A stretch of 64,000 bases of DNA from Pseudocercospora fijiensis CIRAD86 (Eukaryota; Ascomycota; Dothideomycetes; Mycosphaerellales; Mycosphaerellaceae): NCBI RefSeq assembly GCF_000340215.1, contig NW_006921538.1:1426001-1490000 (forward strand). The letters are read 5' to 3'. Within the stretch, counting starts at the first letter, position 1. Each line of letters starts with the position of its first letter. The notes under the pieces are model-generated. The model worked only from the letters and a program-made list of their open reading frames with translations. It was not told the origin of the DNA and did no database searches. Positions 12,611 through 22,949 of this stretch are shown here, in pieces. A program made the position numbers and the translations under genes.

Positions 12611-13300
12611 CGGCTAACGAGCGTAGAGCACATTCTGTCGTCGTACCGAAGAGCTTTTCAAACTAGCTATAGCCTAATACGAAGTCCTTGCCTATGCCTC
12701 TAGTCGCTAGCAATTCTAGCCTTAGGCATTTAACTAGCAGCAGTCGGCGGCTATTACGTTGCGTTGAAAGTGCGATAATGTATAGCCGTTATTGTTGCCT
12801 TACTATTGTAGCTAAATAGCGCAATCCTATTAGTAGAGGCAAACCTTACCTACGAAGCGCTAATGTAGACCTACGCTTCCTAGTTTAACTTCTTCTTCTT
12901 CTTCTTCTTCTTCTTCTATATATACTAATATACTAACACCCCTAGCAATACACTAGCTATCGGCTTCTAATAGTAACAGTGTCGATACCTCTTTGTCGCA
13001 TATAGGTAGCTCTATAGCGATTAACACTATTCCTTGCTAGTTCTGCGGCTTGCTACCGACAGAGCCGCTTGTCTAATAGTTAAGGTTCCTCGGCAGGTGG
13101 TTTGTTTAGTCCTTTCTCTTCGAGGTTTGGTCTCCGATAGGCTTTACTAAGTAAGACGTTGCGAGGCGACTCTCCTAGCGAGTAGGTATACTATAGCTTT
13201 AGCGGGCGTCGACTACGCATTTAACCGAAAGAGCATAGTTATTATTAGATCGCAGTCTTGTCTTAGTGCAACAGACTGCGGGTCTCGGGTAGATTGGCGG
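12611..13300. other. Non-coding, with a (TTC)n microsatellite
   Basis: A run of about nine TTC triplets lies at about 12888-12917. No coding frame is recognised in the rest. Confidence 0.45.
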
Positions 13301-13562
13301 AGGTAAAAACTCTTTAGTAAGGTACACCTATAATGCGGCTAACGGTCTAACTCGGTAAAAACTCTTTAGTAAGGTATACCTTAAGTAGCGGCTCGATAGC
13401 GACTCTCCTACTAAGTAGGTTAATAGACTGAGTAGGTTAATAGGTTCGTAGCATTGCTACAGGTCTAACTCGGTAAAAACTCTTTAGTGAGGTATACCTT
13501 AAGTAGCGGCTAGGCCTAACTCGGTAAAAACTCTTTAGTAAGGTACACCTTAAGTAGCGGCT
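13301..13562. repeat. Four interspersed copies of a 40-bp phrase
   Basis: GGTAAAAACTCTTTAGT starts at about 13302, 13354, 13472 and 13523. Each copy is followed by an AAGGTA-type phrase and three by AAGTAGCGGCT. Spacing is 52, 118 and 51 bp, so this is a compound tandem array with one expanded unit. Confidence 0.8.
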
Positions 13563-14321
13563 ATAGGCTTCCTACGTTCGGATTCTTTATAGGATAATAT
13601 ACGCGCATCTAGTTAAGTCGGCGTAACGCCTTCGTTAGGACTGTTAGTTATAATAACCTTAGTCGTTGCGTAAGGGCCTCTAGTATACTTATTAAGCCCG
13701 AAGGCGCTTAGTCTTAGTCTTGGTCTTAGTCTTCACTGCTACACGACTGCAGCCCTTTGCGTATTAAGACTGCTATTCGACTATAGTGCGCCTCCTCTTC
13801 TAGCAAGCGCATTAATATTGCTATACGACTGTAACGCGCTCGACAACCTTTTTTTTCGCGGTGTCTCTAACACTAAGGGCGCGGTTATACTCTATTGTTG
13901 TCTAGGTACTAATAAGTGTCGCTTTAGCGATCGCTGTCGTGTTTCGCTTAATAAGTCCCTTCCTATATACCTCGCGTACTATAGTTAGTAATAGAATACG
14001 TTAATTGTTGCGCATTACGCGTAGTATATAGGCTATATATAATACTAGTATGCTTCGGAGTGTGTGCTTCTATAGCCGCTTAGTGCCGCTAGTTAATTAG
14101 ATCCCCGGACGCTACTATTCGTTTTCTCTGCCTTATATAGTAACTAGTTATCGGAATGATCGTTCTAGGGAGAGTCTAAGCAATAGAGGGCGTTAACGTA
14201 AGAGGGCTATTGTAGCTTCTCGAAGGGTGCTTTTACGAGCGCTCGATGTATGTTATCGCCCTACGTATCTATCCTTGCCGTACATATTATAGTGCCAATA
14301 GCTGCGGTGTAATAAGTATAG
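13563..14321. other. Non-coding sequence
   Basis: Contains a short CTTAGT-type tandem run near 13710-13735. No coding frame, RNA gene or transposon motif is seen. Confidence 0.35.
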
Positions 14322-14428
14322 TGCTAGTGTCGCTAGTGTCGCTAGTGTCGCTAGTGTCGCTAGTGTCGCTAGTGTCGCTAGTGTCGCTAGTGTCGCTAGT
14401 GTCGCTAGTGTCGCTAGTATCGCTAGTA
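14322..14428. repeat. 9-bp minisatellite (GCTAGTGTC)
   Basis: About eleven perfect or near-perfect copies of GCTAGTGTC. TpG is retained here despite the mutated surroundings. Any frame read through it (Leu-Val-Ser repeats) is a by-product of the array. Confidence 0.9.
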
Positions 14429-14784
14429 TTAGTAACTTCTCGGGTTTCGGAGGCGGTTCTTAGTGCCTAAGGCGGCCGTCGTTATCGTGTTAGACACTTT
14501 TGTTAGCGCTATTTGCTAGAAATGCGCGCAATCGGCGTATCTCGCTGTATTAGTAATATGCTATTATAAAAGTCGTAAAAGTCGTAAAGTCGGTATTGTA
14601 AATGCGCGGAAGGAAGCAGCTATAACGTTTAATCCTACCAATTAAGCGCTCTGCTATACTAAATCCGGGGTCTTGGCGGGACTCGGCATCCTTGTCGCTT
14701 CCTCGAATTTACGCTTCTCGCCTAGCTCTTATATACCATCGATACCTACGACTATCTACAAACCCTCGTCGCAAAGAACACGAT

Positions 14785-14931
14785 AGATAGCCTACTTAGC
14801 GAGCTTATAAGGACACAATGGAAGAGCCTGCTTAGCGAGCTTATAAGGACACAATAGAAGAGCCTGCTTAGCGAGCTTATAAGGACATAATGGAAGAGCC
14901 TGCTTAGCGAGCTTATAAGGATATAATAGAA
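14785..14931. repeat. 36-bp minisatellite, four copies, with outliers
   Basis: Four copies of a 36-bp unit containing CTTAGCGAGCTTATAAGGA, with GAAGAGCCTG at 14821, 14857 and 14893. Two more copies lie at about 15313-15380 and one at about 15658-15692. The outliers are separated by other repeat families, so the families are interleaved. Confidence 0.88.
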
Positions 14932-15003
14932 GGGTAGTAAGGAAGGACCTTATTAAATGCTATCTCTAGCGCCATCTCTAGTGCCAATTCTAGCGCTAGC
15001 TAT

Positions 15004-15250
15004 CGTAGAAGCAGCTCAACTAGGCCTACTCTTATAGAAGCAACTTAACTAGGCCTACTCTCGTAGAAGCAACTTAACTAGGCCTACTCTCGTAGAAGCA
15101 ACTCAACTAGGCCTACTCTCGCAGAAGCAACTCAACTAGGCCTGCTCTCGTAGAAGCAACTCAACTAGGCATTATACGCTAGCTCTCGCAGAAGTAGCTA
15201 AACTAGGCCTACTCTCGCAGAAGTAGCTTAACCAGCTCTCGTAGAACTGA
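15004..15250. repeat. 29-bp minisatellite (AGAAGCAACTCAACTAGGCC)
   Basis: Copies begin at about 15006, 15035, 15064, 15093, 15122 and 15151, exactly 29 bp apart. More degenerate copies follow to 15250 and again at about 15475-15610. Confidence 0.88.
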
Positions 15251-15394
15251 ATAGGCCTAACGAACCGATAGATAATAACGAGTCGGACGAGGAGATTATA
15301 GTCGGCGACGAGGACTTAGCGAGCTTATAAGGACATAATAGAAGAGCCTACTTAGCGAGCTTACAAGGACAAAATAGAAGGGTAGTTAGGAAGG

Positions 15395-15830
15395 ACCTTA
15401 TCAAATCCCAATTCTAGTGCTATCTCTATTGCCAATTCTAGCGCTATTTTACCGCTAATTCTAGCGCTAGCTCTCGTAGAAGCAGCTGAACTAGGCACTA
15501 CACGCTAGCTCTCGCAGAAGCAGCTAAACTAGCTCTCGCAGAAGTAACTTAACTAGCTCTCGTAGAAGCAACTCAACTAGGCATTACACGCTAGCTCTTA
15601 TAGAAGCAACGCGATCGAGCGTAGTGTTACGGCTTACTTTTCCGGGGATGGGACAAGGACTTAGCGAGCTTATAAGGACATAATAGAAGCCTTATCAAAT
15701 GCCAATTCTAGCGCCAATTCTAGCGCCAATTCTAGCGCTAATTCTAGCGCCATTCTAGCGCAATTTCTAGGGCCATTTTACCGCAATTTCTAGGGCCATT
15801 TCACCGCAATTGCAGCATTAACGCCTGCTA
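15395..15830. repeat. 12-bp minisatellite (GCCAATTCTAGC) with interleaved units
   Basis: Tandem and scattered copies of GCCAATTCTAGC and variants, densest at 15695-15790, mixed with diverged 29-bp and 36-bp units from upstream. A matching stretch also lies at about 14957-15000. There is no coding content. Confidence 0.75.
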
Positions 15831-15989
15831 GGAGAGCTACCTTAAGAGCCTATTATACGTCGACCCGCTTCCGAGAGTCTACGCTTAGTACGTAATACGC
15901 GACCTCGCTCCTCGTTAGTACGAGAGACGGTGCTAAGAATCCGCTTAGCTCGAGTATATGCCTGTTTAGCAGTCGGATCAATCTGTAGA

Positions 15990-17574
15990 GGTAGCTGTCG
16001 CTAAGTACGTAGACTAAGACTACTAGATAAGCCTAGGCGCTCCTAGCCTCGAGTTCCTAATACCTAAGTGTTACGGCTATAAAGGAGGTTAGCCTATACG
16101 CTAGTAGAGCCTACAATACCGCTTCTCAACTTATTTAGAGCAGTAGCGCGCTGCTATAGAGTAAAGGGTATTGTAGGTAGCAGTATAGTATCCGATAGAC
16201 GTATATTTAGGGCGCTACGAGCCGCTTCTCGAGCAGCCTCTTCCTCGGCCTTCTTCTGTCTATCTTCCTCGGCCCTCTTCCTCGCATTATAAATAGTACG
16301 CCACTTAGTTAATACCTCTAGACCAAGGCTTTTTAGAGTATCGATTAGCTAAAAGGTAGCGAATAGTTGCTCGTGCTACTAAAGCTTCTCGAACTAGTCT
16401 ACAAATACTAGCGCCTTCTGCTTAAGGAGATCCTAATCGATAGTAATACTCTCGTTCTATTTATTAACTAAGTTAGCGGCAGTAAAGATATTAGCGATAT
16501 TGGCTAGAATCGGATCCTCTATAACCTTAGTCGATAGAAGGTCGAATCGAATACGGCTTGACCAATCTAGATACTAAAGGGCAGGCCGCTTTGATATCCA
16601 ATCCTTTAGTATACTGAATCTAATTACTAGACGAGTGCCGGCTCTCGGAGCCTTGAATTTCGGGGGAGTAATACCCTCTAGAGGTGTATCGACATAAAGA
16701 GCGTCTAGTTCTAGGTTACAGATGTTATAGCAATCTTCTACTGCTAGTAGTTGCTAGGTATATACTACCTTATCCTTACCGAGATAGCGAAGACGACTTT
16801 GCGTAGACATATGCCGTATTGTTCGCGCAGATAGTTATTCTAGAACTCCCGCCAAATCCGAGGAATCTTATCGCGAAGCTCTATCTCTTTCTTAGTCTAG
16901 TAGTTTCTATCGCCATTATTATTATTATTATTATTATTAGCGGCTTCTCGAGTACCTAGCGCATTAGCATCTTCTCCTAGAAGCTTAGACTAGCGGAGCC
17001 CTAATAGCCGGAATGCTCTATGCGATCTACGTCGGCGAGGCTTGATTGCCGGGTAGTTGGATTCTAGCCGCGGCTGCTTAAGACGATCATCGATATAGTA
17101 TAGTAGGAAGATAAAGGCTAAACTACGTAGAATAGCACGACCGGTACGGCTAAGACGTTAGACAACATCCTCGATGTCGCGCGCAAGAGTGAACCTAGTC
17201 TAGCAAACAAGCTTAATGTCTAGTACATTTAGGCCAACACTGAAAGCAGTAGTAGCAACTATAATCCGGTGTTCCGATAGCCTATCTAGATGCTCTATAG
17301 TCTTATAGAAGCGGTTGTACCGGCGCTTCTAGTCTCGCTTAGCGACACTGCTAGTGTAGAATGTTACTGTAGTGTATATATTAACACCTTTGTTGTCCTA
17401 TGTGTATCGTTTCTTCTAGTCCCTATACTTAGCAGTCGTTGCGACTAGCTAATACCGAATAACATTAGCCAGATCCTAGACATACTTACGACTATTAATA
17501 AACAAGAGGGCCTTCTCCTACAAAGCGCAGTGCCGTGTAGTGCTATACACTAGTAATAGGGTCTACTAACCTGT
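15990..17574 (-). pseudogene. RecQ-type helicase, C-terminal half, RIP-mutated
   Basis: A minus-strand frame with mainly TAG stops reads through the second RecA domain of a RecQ-like helicase. It starts near 17570 with KALLFINSRKYV (motif IV region). It passes through HRIIVATTAFSVGLNVLDIK (motif V) near 17260 and then RDIEDVV, stop, RLSRTGRA (motif VI, RAGR-like) near 17170. After that come an Asn run from a trinucleotide repeat (about 16916-16937), a long uncharacterised tail, and an Ala/Glu/Lys/Arg-rich coiled-coil-like stretch near 16240-16290. The N-terminal Walker A and DEAH half was not found upstream, so the gene is truncated. Telomere-linked helicases of this type are multicopy in many fungi. 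It may once have ended further left than 15990. Confidence 0.75.
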
Positions 17575-17977
17575 GGATAGTGTACACGCTCTGTAATACA
17601 CTATGTATACGACCCTTTTAGGCGAGCTCGTTGTATATATACAAGGCGGAGTTATCGGATACGCTAATATCCCGCCTACAACCCGCTAAGCTGCTTTATA
17701 TTGCTTAGATATCCTAGTATTCGGGCATACCCGATGTGTATCTATGGGTGTATACTAGTATAATATACGATATATACAACCTCCATTTCTTAGGGGCTGT
17801 AAACCTACAACACTACTATATAGTGTAGCTATGCTCGCTCGCTTAGCCGAGTCGGTCCTTCCGGAGCCATGCTATAAGCGTACTAGCGAGCGCCCTCGAG
17901 CGCTAGGTATAGAGATTTAATAGGGATTATATCGTCGATAAGTGTTCGTGCATAGGGCGTCTTATCGTTGCTATAGT
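17575..17977. other. Spacer between the RecQ fragment and the hAT element
   Basis: This is where the N-terminal half of the RecQ helicase should lie. I could not read helicase motifs here in any frame. Some CpA and TpG remain, so it may be less heavily mutated than its neighbours. Confidence 0.35.
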
Positions 17978-20900
17978 TAGGGGTGTTATTAGTAACTACT
18001 TCTCGGTAGAAGGCAACGTTACTAACAAAACAACGTTAATAACTAGTTAGTATCAATCTTTATGCCTTAGGTGTCTATATAGACCTTACCTTATCTATAG
18101 TATAGACTAGACTTAGTCTATTCTAATAGTACCGTGCCTTCGTAACCCTCTTAGTACTAGTATCCTTTATAGATCCTTCTCTTCCGACTTAGCTAAGCTT
18201 AATTTAGTATAGATTAGTGTAGCGATTGCTTCTATAGCTCTTCTAAGTAGTAGTTGCTTAGGCGACTACTTAGTAGAGAGTTACCTAGCAACTATATTAC
18301 TAGGGTTAGTAAAAGATAGTATTACTAATATTATCCGAATAGCCTAAAACTAAATAGTTCGAGAGGTATCGTCGAGGGAGAATTAACTACTATTTTTCTA
18401 CCTATTTCGACTATCTAATCCTCTATTTTTCGTGTTTCTAGTGATTCTACGAATATTATAATTCCGACTTTTTTAAAGATACCTTATTTAAAGGACCTAA
18501 TTAACCTTAACTTCTCCTAAATCGATACCGACTTTATAGGCAAATTTGTAAGGTATATCTAGTACGATAGTAGGAAAGGAACGATAGCGGAAGGGAGTCT
18601 ATTACGTAAGAGGGCATACCTAGGGAAGTATTAGAAGTATTCAGACTATAAGAGGGCTTACTAATCTAATAATAATAATAAGGAAACACCGCCGCGTAAG
18701 TAGCGTACGCTACTATTTAGTATCGCTAAGCCTAAGAAGGTACGCGACTTAGCTATTATAAGAGCGGTATTATATAGTAGAAAGCTATTTAATCTCGTAG
18801 ACGCGAGATTCTACCCTAAATAGCGCGAGGCCTTCTATACCTTCGACGCTAATTATAACCCTCCGAGTCGCAATAAGGTAGTAGATTATATCGACAAGAT
18901 ACGAGCGGAAGTCGAAAAGGACGTACAGGCGGCATTTAATACGCTTTAAGACCTTAACTTTAGCGCCGACGAGAGTAAGAGTCGCGGTAGTACTCGCTTC
19001 TATAATCTATTAGCTAATATAGTGTCTAGCTCGTTCTTCTACAACCTACTAGATATAAAGGACTCTAACGCTAACGCTATAACCCTCGCGAGGTAGATAA
19101 CTAAGTAGGTAGCGCCCTTCGTTAATAGCGACCTTAAGCGCTAGAATTCCCTCTAAACCGATACCTACGCGACAATAAGAGCGCTCTACGACCGACTCGC
19201 CGACAATCTACTTACTAAGTATATAATCTATATATTCTGCGACTCGTACGGCATATAGCTATATATTAGCGACTAGAGTAACAATTAGAAGGACTCGCAC
19301 CTGCCGTTCTGTAGCGATACGCTCCGCGAAGCGGTATACGTACTTGCTTTATTTAAGAGGTCGAAGAAGGCTTAGAATATTCTTAAGGCTTTTACTAAGG
19401 ACAATAAGGCTATATTAAGGGCATTTGCTATCGCCTATCTTACTCGCTAGGGTTTATACTATACTACAATATATAGCCTATTCGTAGTAATAACCTACCT
19501 TTAAGACTGCGCGAGGATTATAGCTTAACGGCTATTTAGAGGCTCGAATAGTCGCCTAGTAAAGGGAGCTTCTACTGCCCTTAAGACTATTAACTCGCCT
19601 CTATTCTAGAGCCGCCTATAGAGCCTTTATATACTCCTTTAGCTTATTAACGAAGTACGGCTAGTTAGTAAGAGCGATACCTCGAAGGTTAGTAATATCG
19701 TACCTCGCTAGTAGTAGCTACGTCGTTTAATATAGTAGGCGCGCCTGCCTTACGAGAAGGACCTACTGTCGCTCTTCGACCTCCGGTTTGCTAAGCAGAC
19801 TTAACCTATCTACTAGGTAGTATACTTACTATCTATTAACAAACTAGCAGTTTCTCGAGACTTTAGCAACCGCGAAGAAGAGTACTACTCTGCCTTCTTT
19901 AAGGGCTATTTTAGCTACGAAGAGAGCGATCCTTCTATATACGAGCGCTATCTCTAATTTAACGACGAATTTATCGAGTTTCGAGACTCTACGCAACGCT
20001 TCTTTACTATTAGTAACAACGAGCTTAGTCGGCACCGTAAGCGCGGCAATATTACTGCTTATTAGGACTTCCTCGCTCGCAAAGCACCTCTTATTATAGA
20101 GATTGCCCTCCGCCTATATAGAATACCTGCTAATTTAGTGCCTTCTAAGCGAGCCTTTAGCGCTATAAACTTTATATAGAACGACTATCGCTCGAAGCTG
20201 TCCGCTACTCGTACTAACGACTATACCTATATCTATATAAATAGCCGCGCCTTGCGTAGAAGACCCGTAGAAGAGGTAATAAGAAGGCAACGATAAGCTA
20301 AATTGCGAGAGATATAGTAGCGATAGCTAGTAACTAAGAAGGAGATTAGGAAGGCGGAATTAGACGTATTGCTAGCTTTCGAAGAAGCTATAATAAACGA
20401 CTATTGCCTGCTACCGAGTAACCCTCGCTATCTCTATATACCTAACCTTAAATAGCTGTTTAATCTATACGGTCTAGCCGCTTTCTAAGAAGAAGACAAC
20501 GACTTTGAAGATAAGCTAGTTAATTATAAAGCGCTCTTTAAGGCGCTTCTAATACCGACTAGAAGTTAACTATTGCAGCACTTACTATTCTTTAAGCCTA
20601 TTAATAGCTAGGCCTCTAGTAAGCACGACCCTCTAGTTAATTACTTACTGTTTAGCTAGTCGCTCTTATAAGACAACAATAGCTAGCAATATCTAGAGAC
20701 CTATAGTAACTATGCTAGTATAGAAGCGCTTAGATAAGCGCTCTAGCGGCCGAGCGATTAAGCTTAAGAAGTGGTCTATTCTATAGCAAGAAGTGGTCTA
20801 TATAGTGTCTTATTCTATAGTAAGAAGTGTCTCGTTCTATAGCAAGAAGTAGTCTATATAGTGTCTCGTTCTATAGTCTATATTGCTAGTTGTATATATA

Positions 20901-21028
20901 TAACCTTCTACCTCTAGTTAGCGGCCTTTAGCCCTAGGTTATTAACTGCTTAGTCGACTATATTAACGTTATTAATAGTATTAGCAACGTTGCTAACGTT
21001 AGTCGTAATTAACAACCTAGCACCCCTA
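17978..21028 (+). mobile_element. hAT-family DNA transposon, RIP-mutated
   Basis: About 3.05 kb bounded by short inverted termini: TAGGGGTGTTA at 17978 and CACCCCTA ending at 21028. Just inside each end lie repeated AACGTT-containing phrases (about 18016-18050 and 20967-21000), like hAT subterminal repeats. The inside carries a hAT transposase frame. I could not find a matching 8-bp target duplication (left flank GCTATAGT, right flank AGTTCGAA), so the exact ends are provisional. The 3' untranslated part has direct repeats of AAGAAGTGGTCTAT (about 20768-20880). Confidence 0.7.
18400..20569 (+). pseudogene. hAT transposase, RIP-inactivated
   Basis: One frame of about 700 codons ending at TAA 20567-20569, interrupted mainly by TAG. 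An internal block reads IFCDSYGIQL (about 19230), matching the CDSHG(L)QL block of fungal hAT transposases. Near the C-terminus (about 20095-20240) is the dimerisation region, RIPANLVPSKRAFSAINFI followed by IYINSRAL; the usual core is SERAFS. The Glu-to-Lys change there and the many stops mean it is inactive. Beyond the dimerisation region is an unusual tail of about 100 residues with a Lys/Arg/Gln/Glu-rich helix. The start codon is not clear; the frame becomes readable near 18400. Confidence 0.75.
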
Positions 21029-21609
21029 AGTTCGAAAGGCTCTCGCATTTGCCTAATTCCCGTCTATAGGGTATAGCTAAGTCCGATAACAATTTATACT
21101 TTCCGATAACAACCTTTATAATATTGCTAGGTTATCTACGTCTATAACAACTCAATCGTCGTAATATTATCCGATTAGCAGGGTCGTATACTATTATACT
21201 AAGAGCCCGCTTAGAGAGGCCTTATTTCTAATCCCTATGCTACTAGAAGCCTCCTATACTAATACTTCCCCTTTCTAGTACTATACTAGCATCGCTGCTG
21301 CGCTAACGGTATATAGGCAATGTCCTGCCTCCGAATAGAGCAAAAGAGGAGGTATTTTAGTATAGGGTAGGCGCGCAAGAGCTATGTAAACAATAGGTGT
21401 TATAGGGGCAGAAGGAAGGTATAAAGAGCTAGCTAGAGGGACTATTAGGCAGAGGATACACACTCTTTAGAGCGCTCGTTTAGAATATACAAGAGCTTAG
21501 TTTAAGCCTTCTATACTCATTTCTATACTACAATTATAGCTCGGAAGCTTCTATAGGTTCTTCTAACGCCTACCTATAAGGATACCTCCTTCTCTAAAGA
21601 CTCCCCTTC
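21029..21609. other. Non-coding, unidentified
   Basis: No family is recognised. A short minus-strand open stretch (21463-21281) is rich in Leu, Ala and Pro and has no support as a gene. The CpA/TpG level is moderate. Confidence 0.35.
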
Positions 21610-22172
21610 CCTAATATCCCCCCCCCCCCCTTCTTACCTATTCTTAAAGCTAGTATTCTAACGCAACTACTAGACAATCCCTTTAATCTATTACCTCTTT
21701 AGCACTCGTTTAAAGAGTCCTTTAGTACTATCGCGGAGCCTGCAATACCCTTACTATTTAAATACTCTAGTAACCTAGTTAAGCTATTAGCTAGCTATAT
21801 ACCGCTTAGTAGGTCGTTCTTCTAGAAGCTTATCGATACTACTAAGCAATAGACTACAACTAGCGACTCTTAGCTATAAGACACACTCTAACTACTAGAC
21901 TATTGCTAGGAGACCTTAGATAATAGCCTTATTAATAAGACAGCTTATTAGTCTACTTAGCGCAGGAAGAGACAGGATCTTCTTAAGCGCTATCGGCTTA
22001 GGTCCTATACTAAGGAGCTATATAAACGCAACTAGACTATTAACGATATTACTAGCTTCCTAGACTGTAACTATAAGGATATCTCTCGTATTGTTAGTAA
22101 GGTTATTACTCTAGTTAAAGCAAGGCTAAAGCACTTACCTCCTAAGCGCAAAGTGCGCTTCTTACTAGATAA
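21610..22172 (+). pseudogene. Unidentified coding frame truncated by the copia insertion
   Basis: Just after a run of 13 C (21618-21630), one frame reads as protein for about 180 codons with TAG stops. It contains NLVKLLASYIPLSRSFF, then a basic, helix-rich part with RRKRQDLLKRYRLRSYTK and SRIVSKVITLVKARLKHLPP. It runs straight into the 5' LTR of the copia element at 22173. I could not find the continuation after the element. It may be a transposase, a gag or a host gene. Confidence 0.45.
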
Positions 22173-22400
22173 TGTTGGAATATACAGTCTAGTTGGTTAC
22201 CTGGTAGGGAATGCTAAGCAGACTGGATCACATAATAATAATTATGTAACTAATCCAAGCTGACACCTTTTAGGTTGAACTCTAACCTATAGATAATAAC
22301 AATACACACTTGCTGTTCCTACTTTGGCCCCTACTATTCCTTGTAGCTTCTGTTGCAGTTTATAATCCATTTATACCTGTCGGCCCTCCTCAGCTTGATA
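22173..22400 (+). repeat. 5' LTR of the copia element
   Basis: Starts TGTTGGAATA. The end is set by the half-tRNA-iMet primer-binding site at 22401; the final TA is compatible with a RIP-mutated CA. Only the first 117-130 bp are matched by the downstream LTR, so the extent beyond 22301 is inferred. Confidence 0.65.
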
Positions 22401-22949
22401 GGTTATGAGCCCGGGTTTGCAACTACAAGGTAGAAAGACTAAAGTAGTATAGGTCACTCCTAGACCTATAAGTCTAGTCCTAGAAGGAAGAGGCAAAACA
22501 GGAGAGGGAGACTCGAGGCAGACCTACACATATTGCACAAAGAAGCCCTATACATATAAGCTGTAAAAGAACCTAGTGAGGCACACTTAGAAAGTGTAAA
22601 GGGAATAGATAAGCCTAAGTTTTGAGCACCTTCGGATAAGCCTCAGACTTAGTACTTAGTACTGCTAATACCCTAACTTGTTAGTATACAGTTAGGAAGG
22701 ACTTGAGGAAGTTATTAGCCTTATAGAGCCGGAATCTGTTCCAAGTTTTCAGTAACCTTCCAAAACTGAGCTAAGTTGTTAGTAACCTTTAAACTATTAT
22801 AGGCCTAGTAGAGCTAGGGATCTGCTAACTAAGGAAGACAGCTATCTAGAAACTGTCATTTTTAGATTAAAGAAAGAGCTTGTTTCTAGAGTTTGTTTAG
22901 GATTGACTTACAGAAGAAATTATAGATTAAGAAGGTAGAATTAGCAAGA

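Noticed and set aside
14246..14470. Open frame with Leu-Val-Ser repeats
   Set aside because: A translation of the 9-bp minisatellite with no conserved flanks.
14605..14665. Minus-strand tRNA-like segment (TAGCAGAGCGCTTAATTGGTAGG)
   Set aside because: It resembles a D-arm, but no matching T-arm (GGTTCGAATCC-like) or acceptor pairing was found downstream. At most a fossil of a tRNA-derived SINE.
1..22172. Starship-type giant element
   Set aside because: No tyrosine-recombinase captain frame or other cargo hallmark was recognised on either strand.
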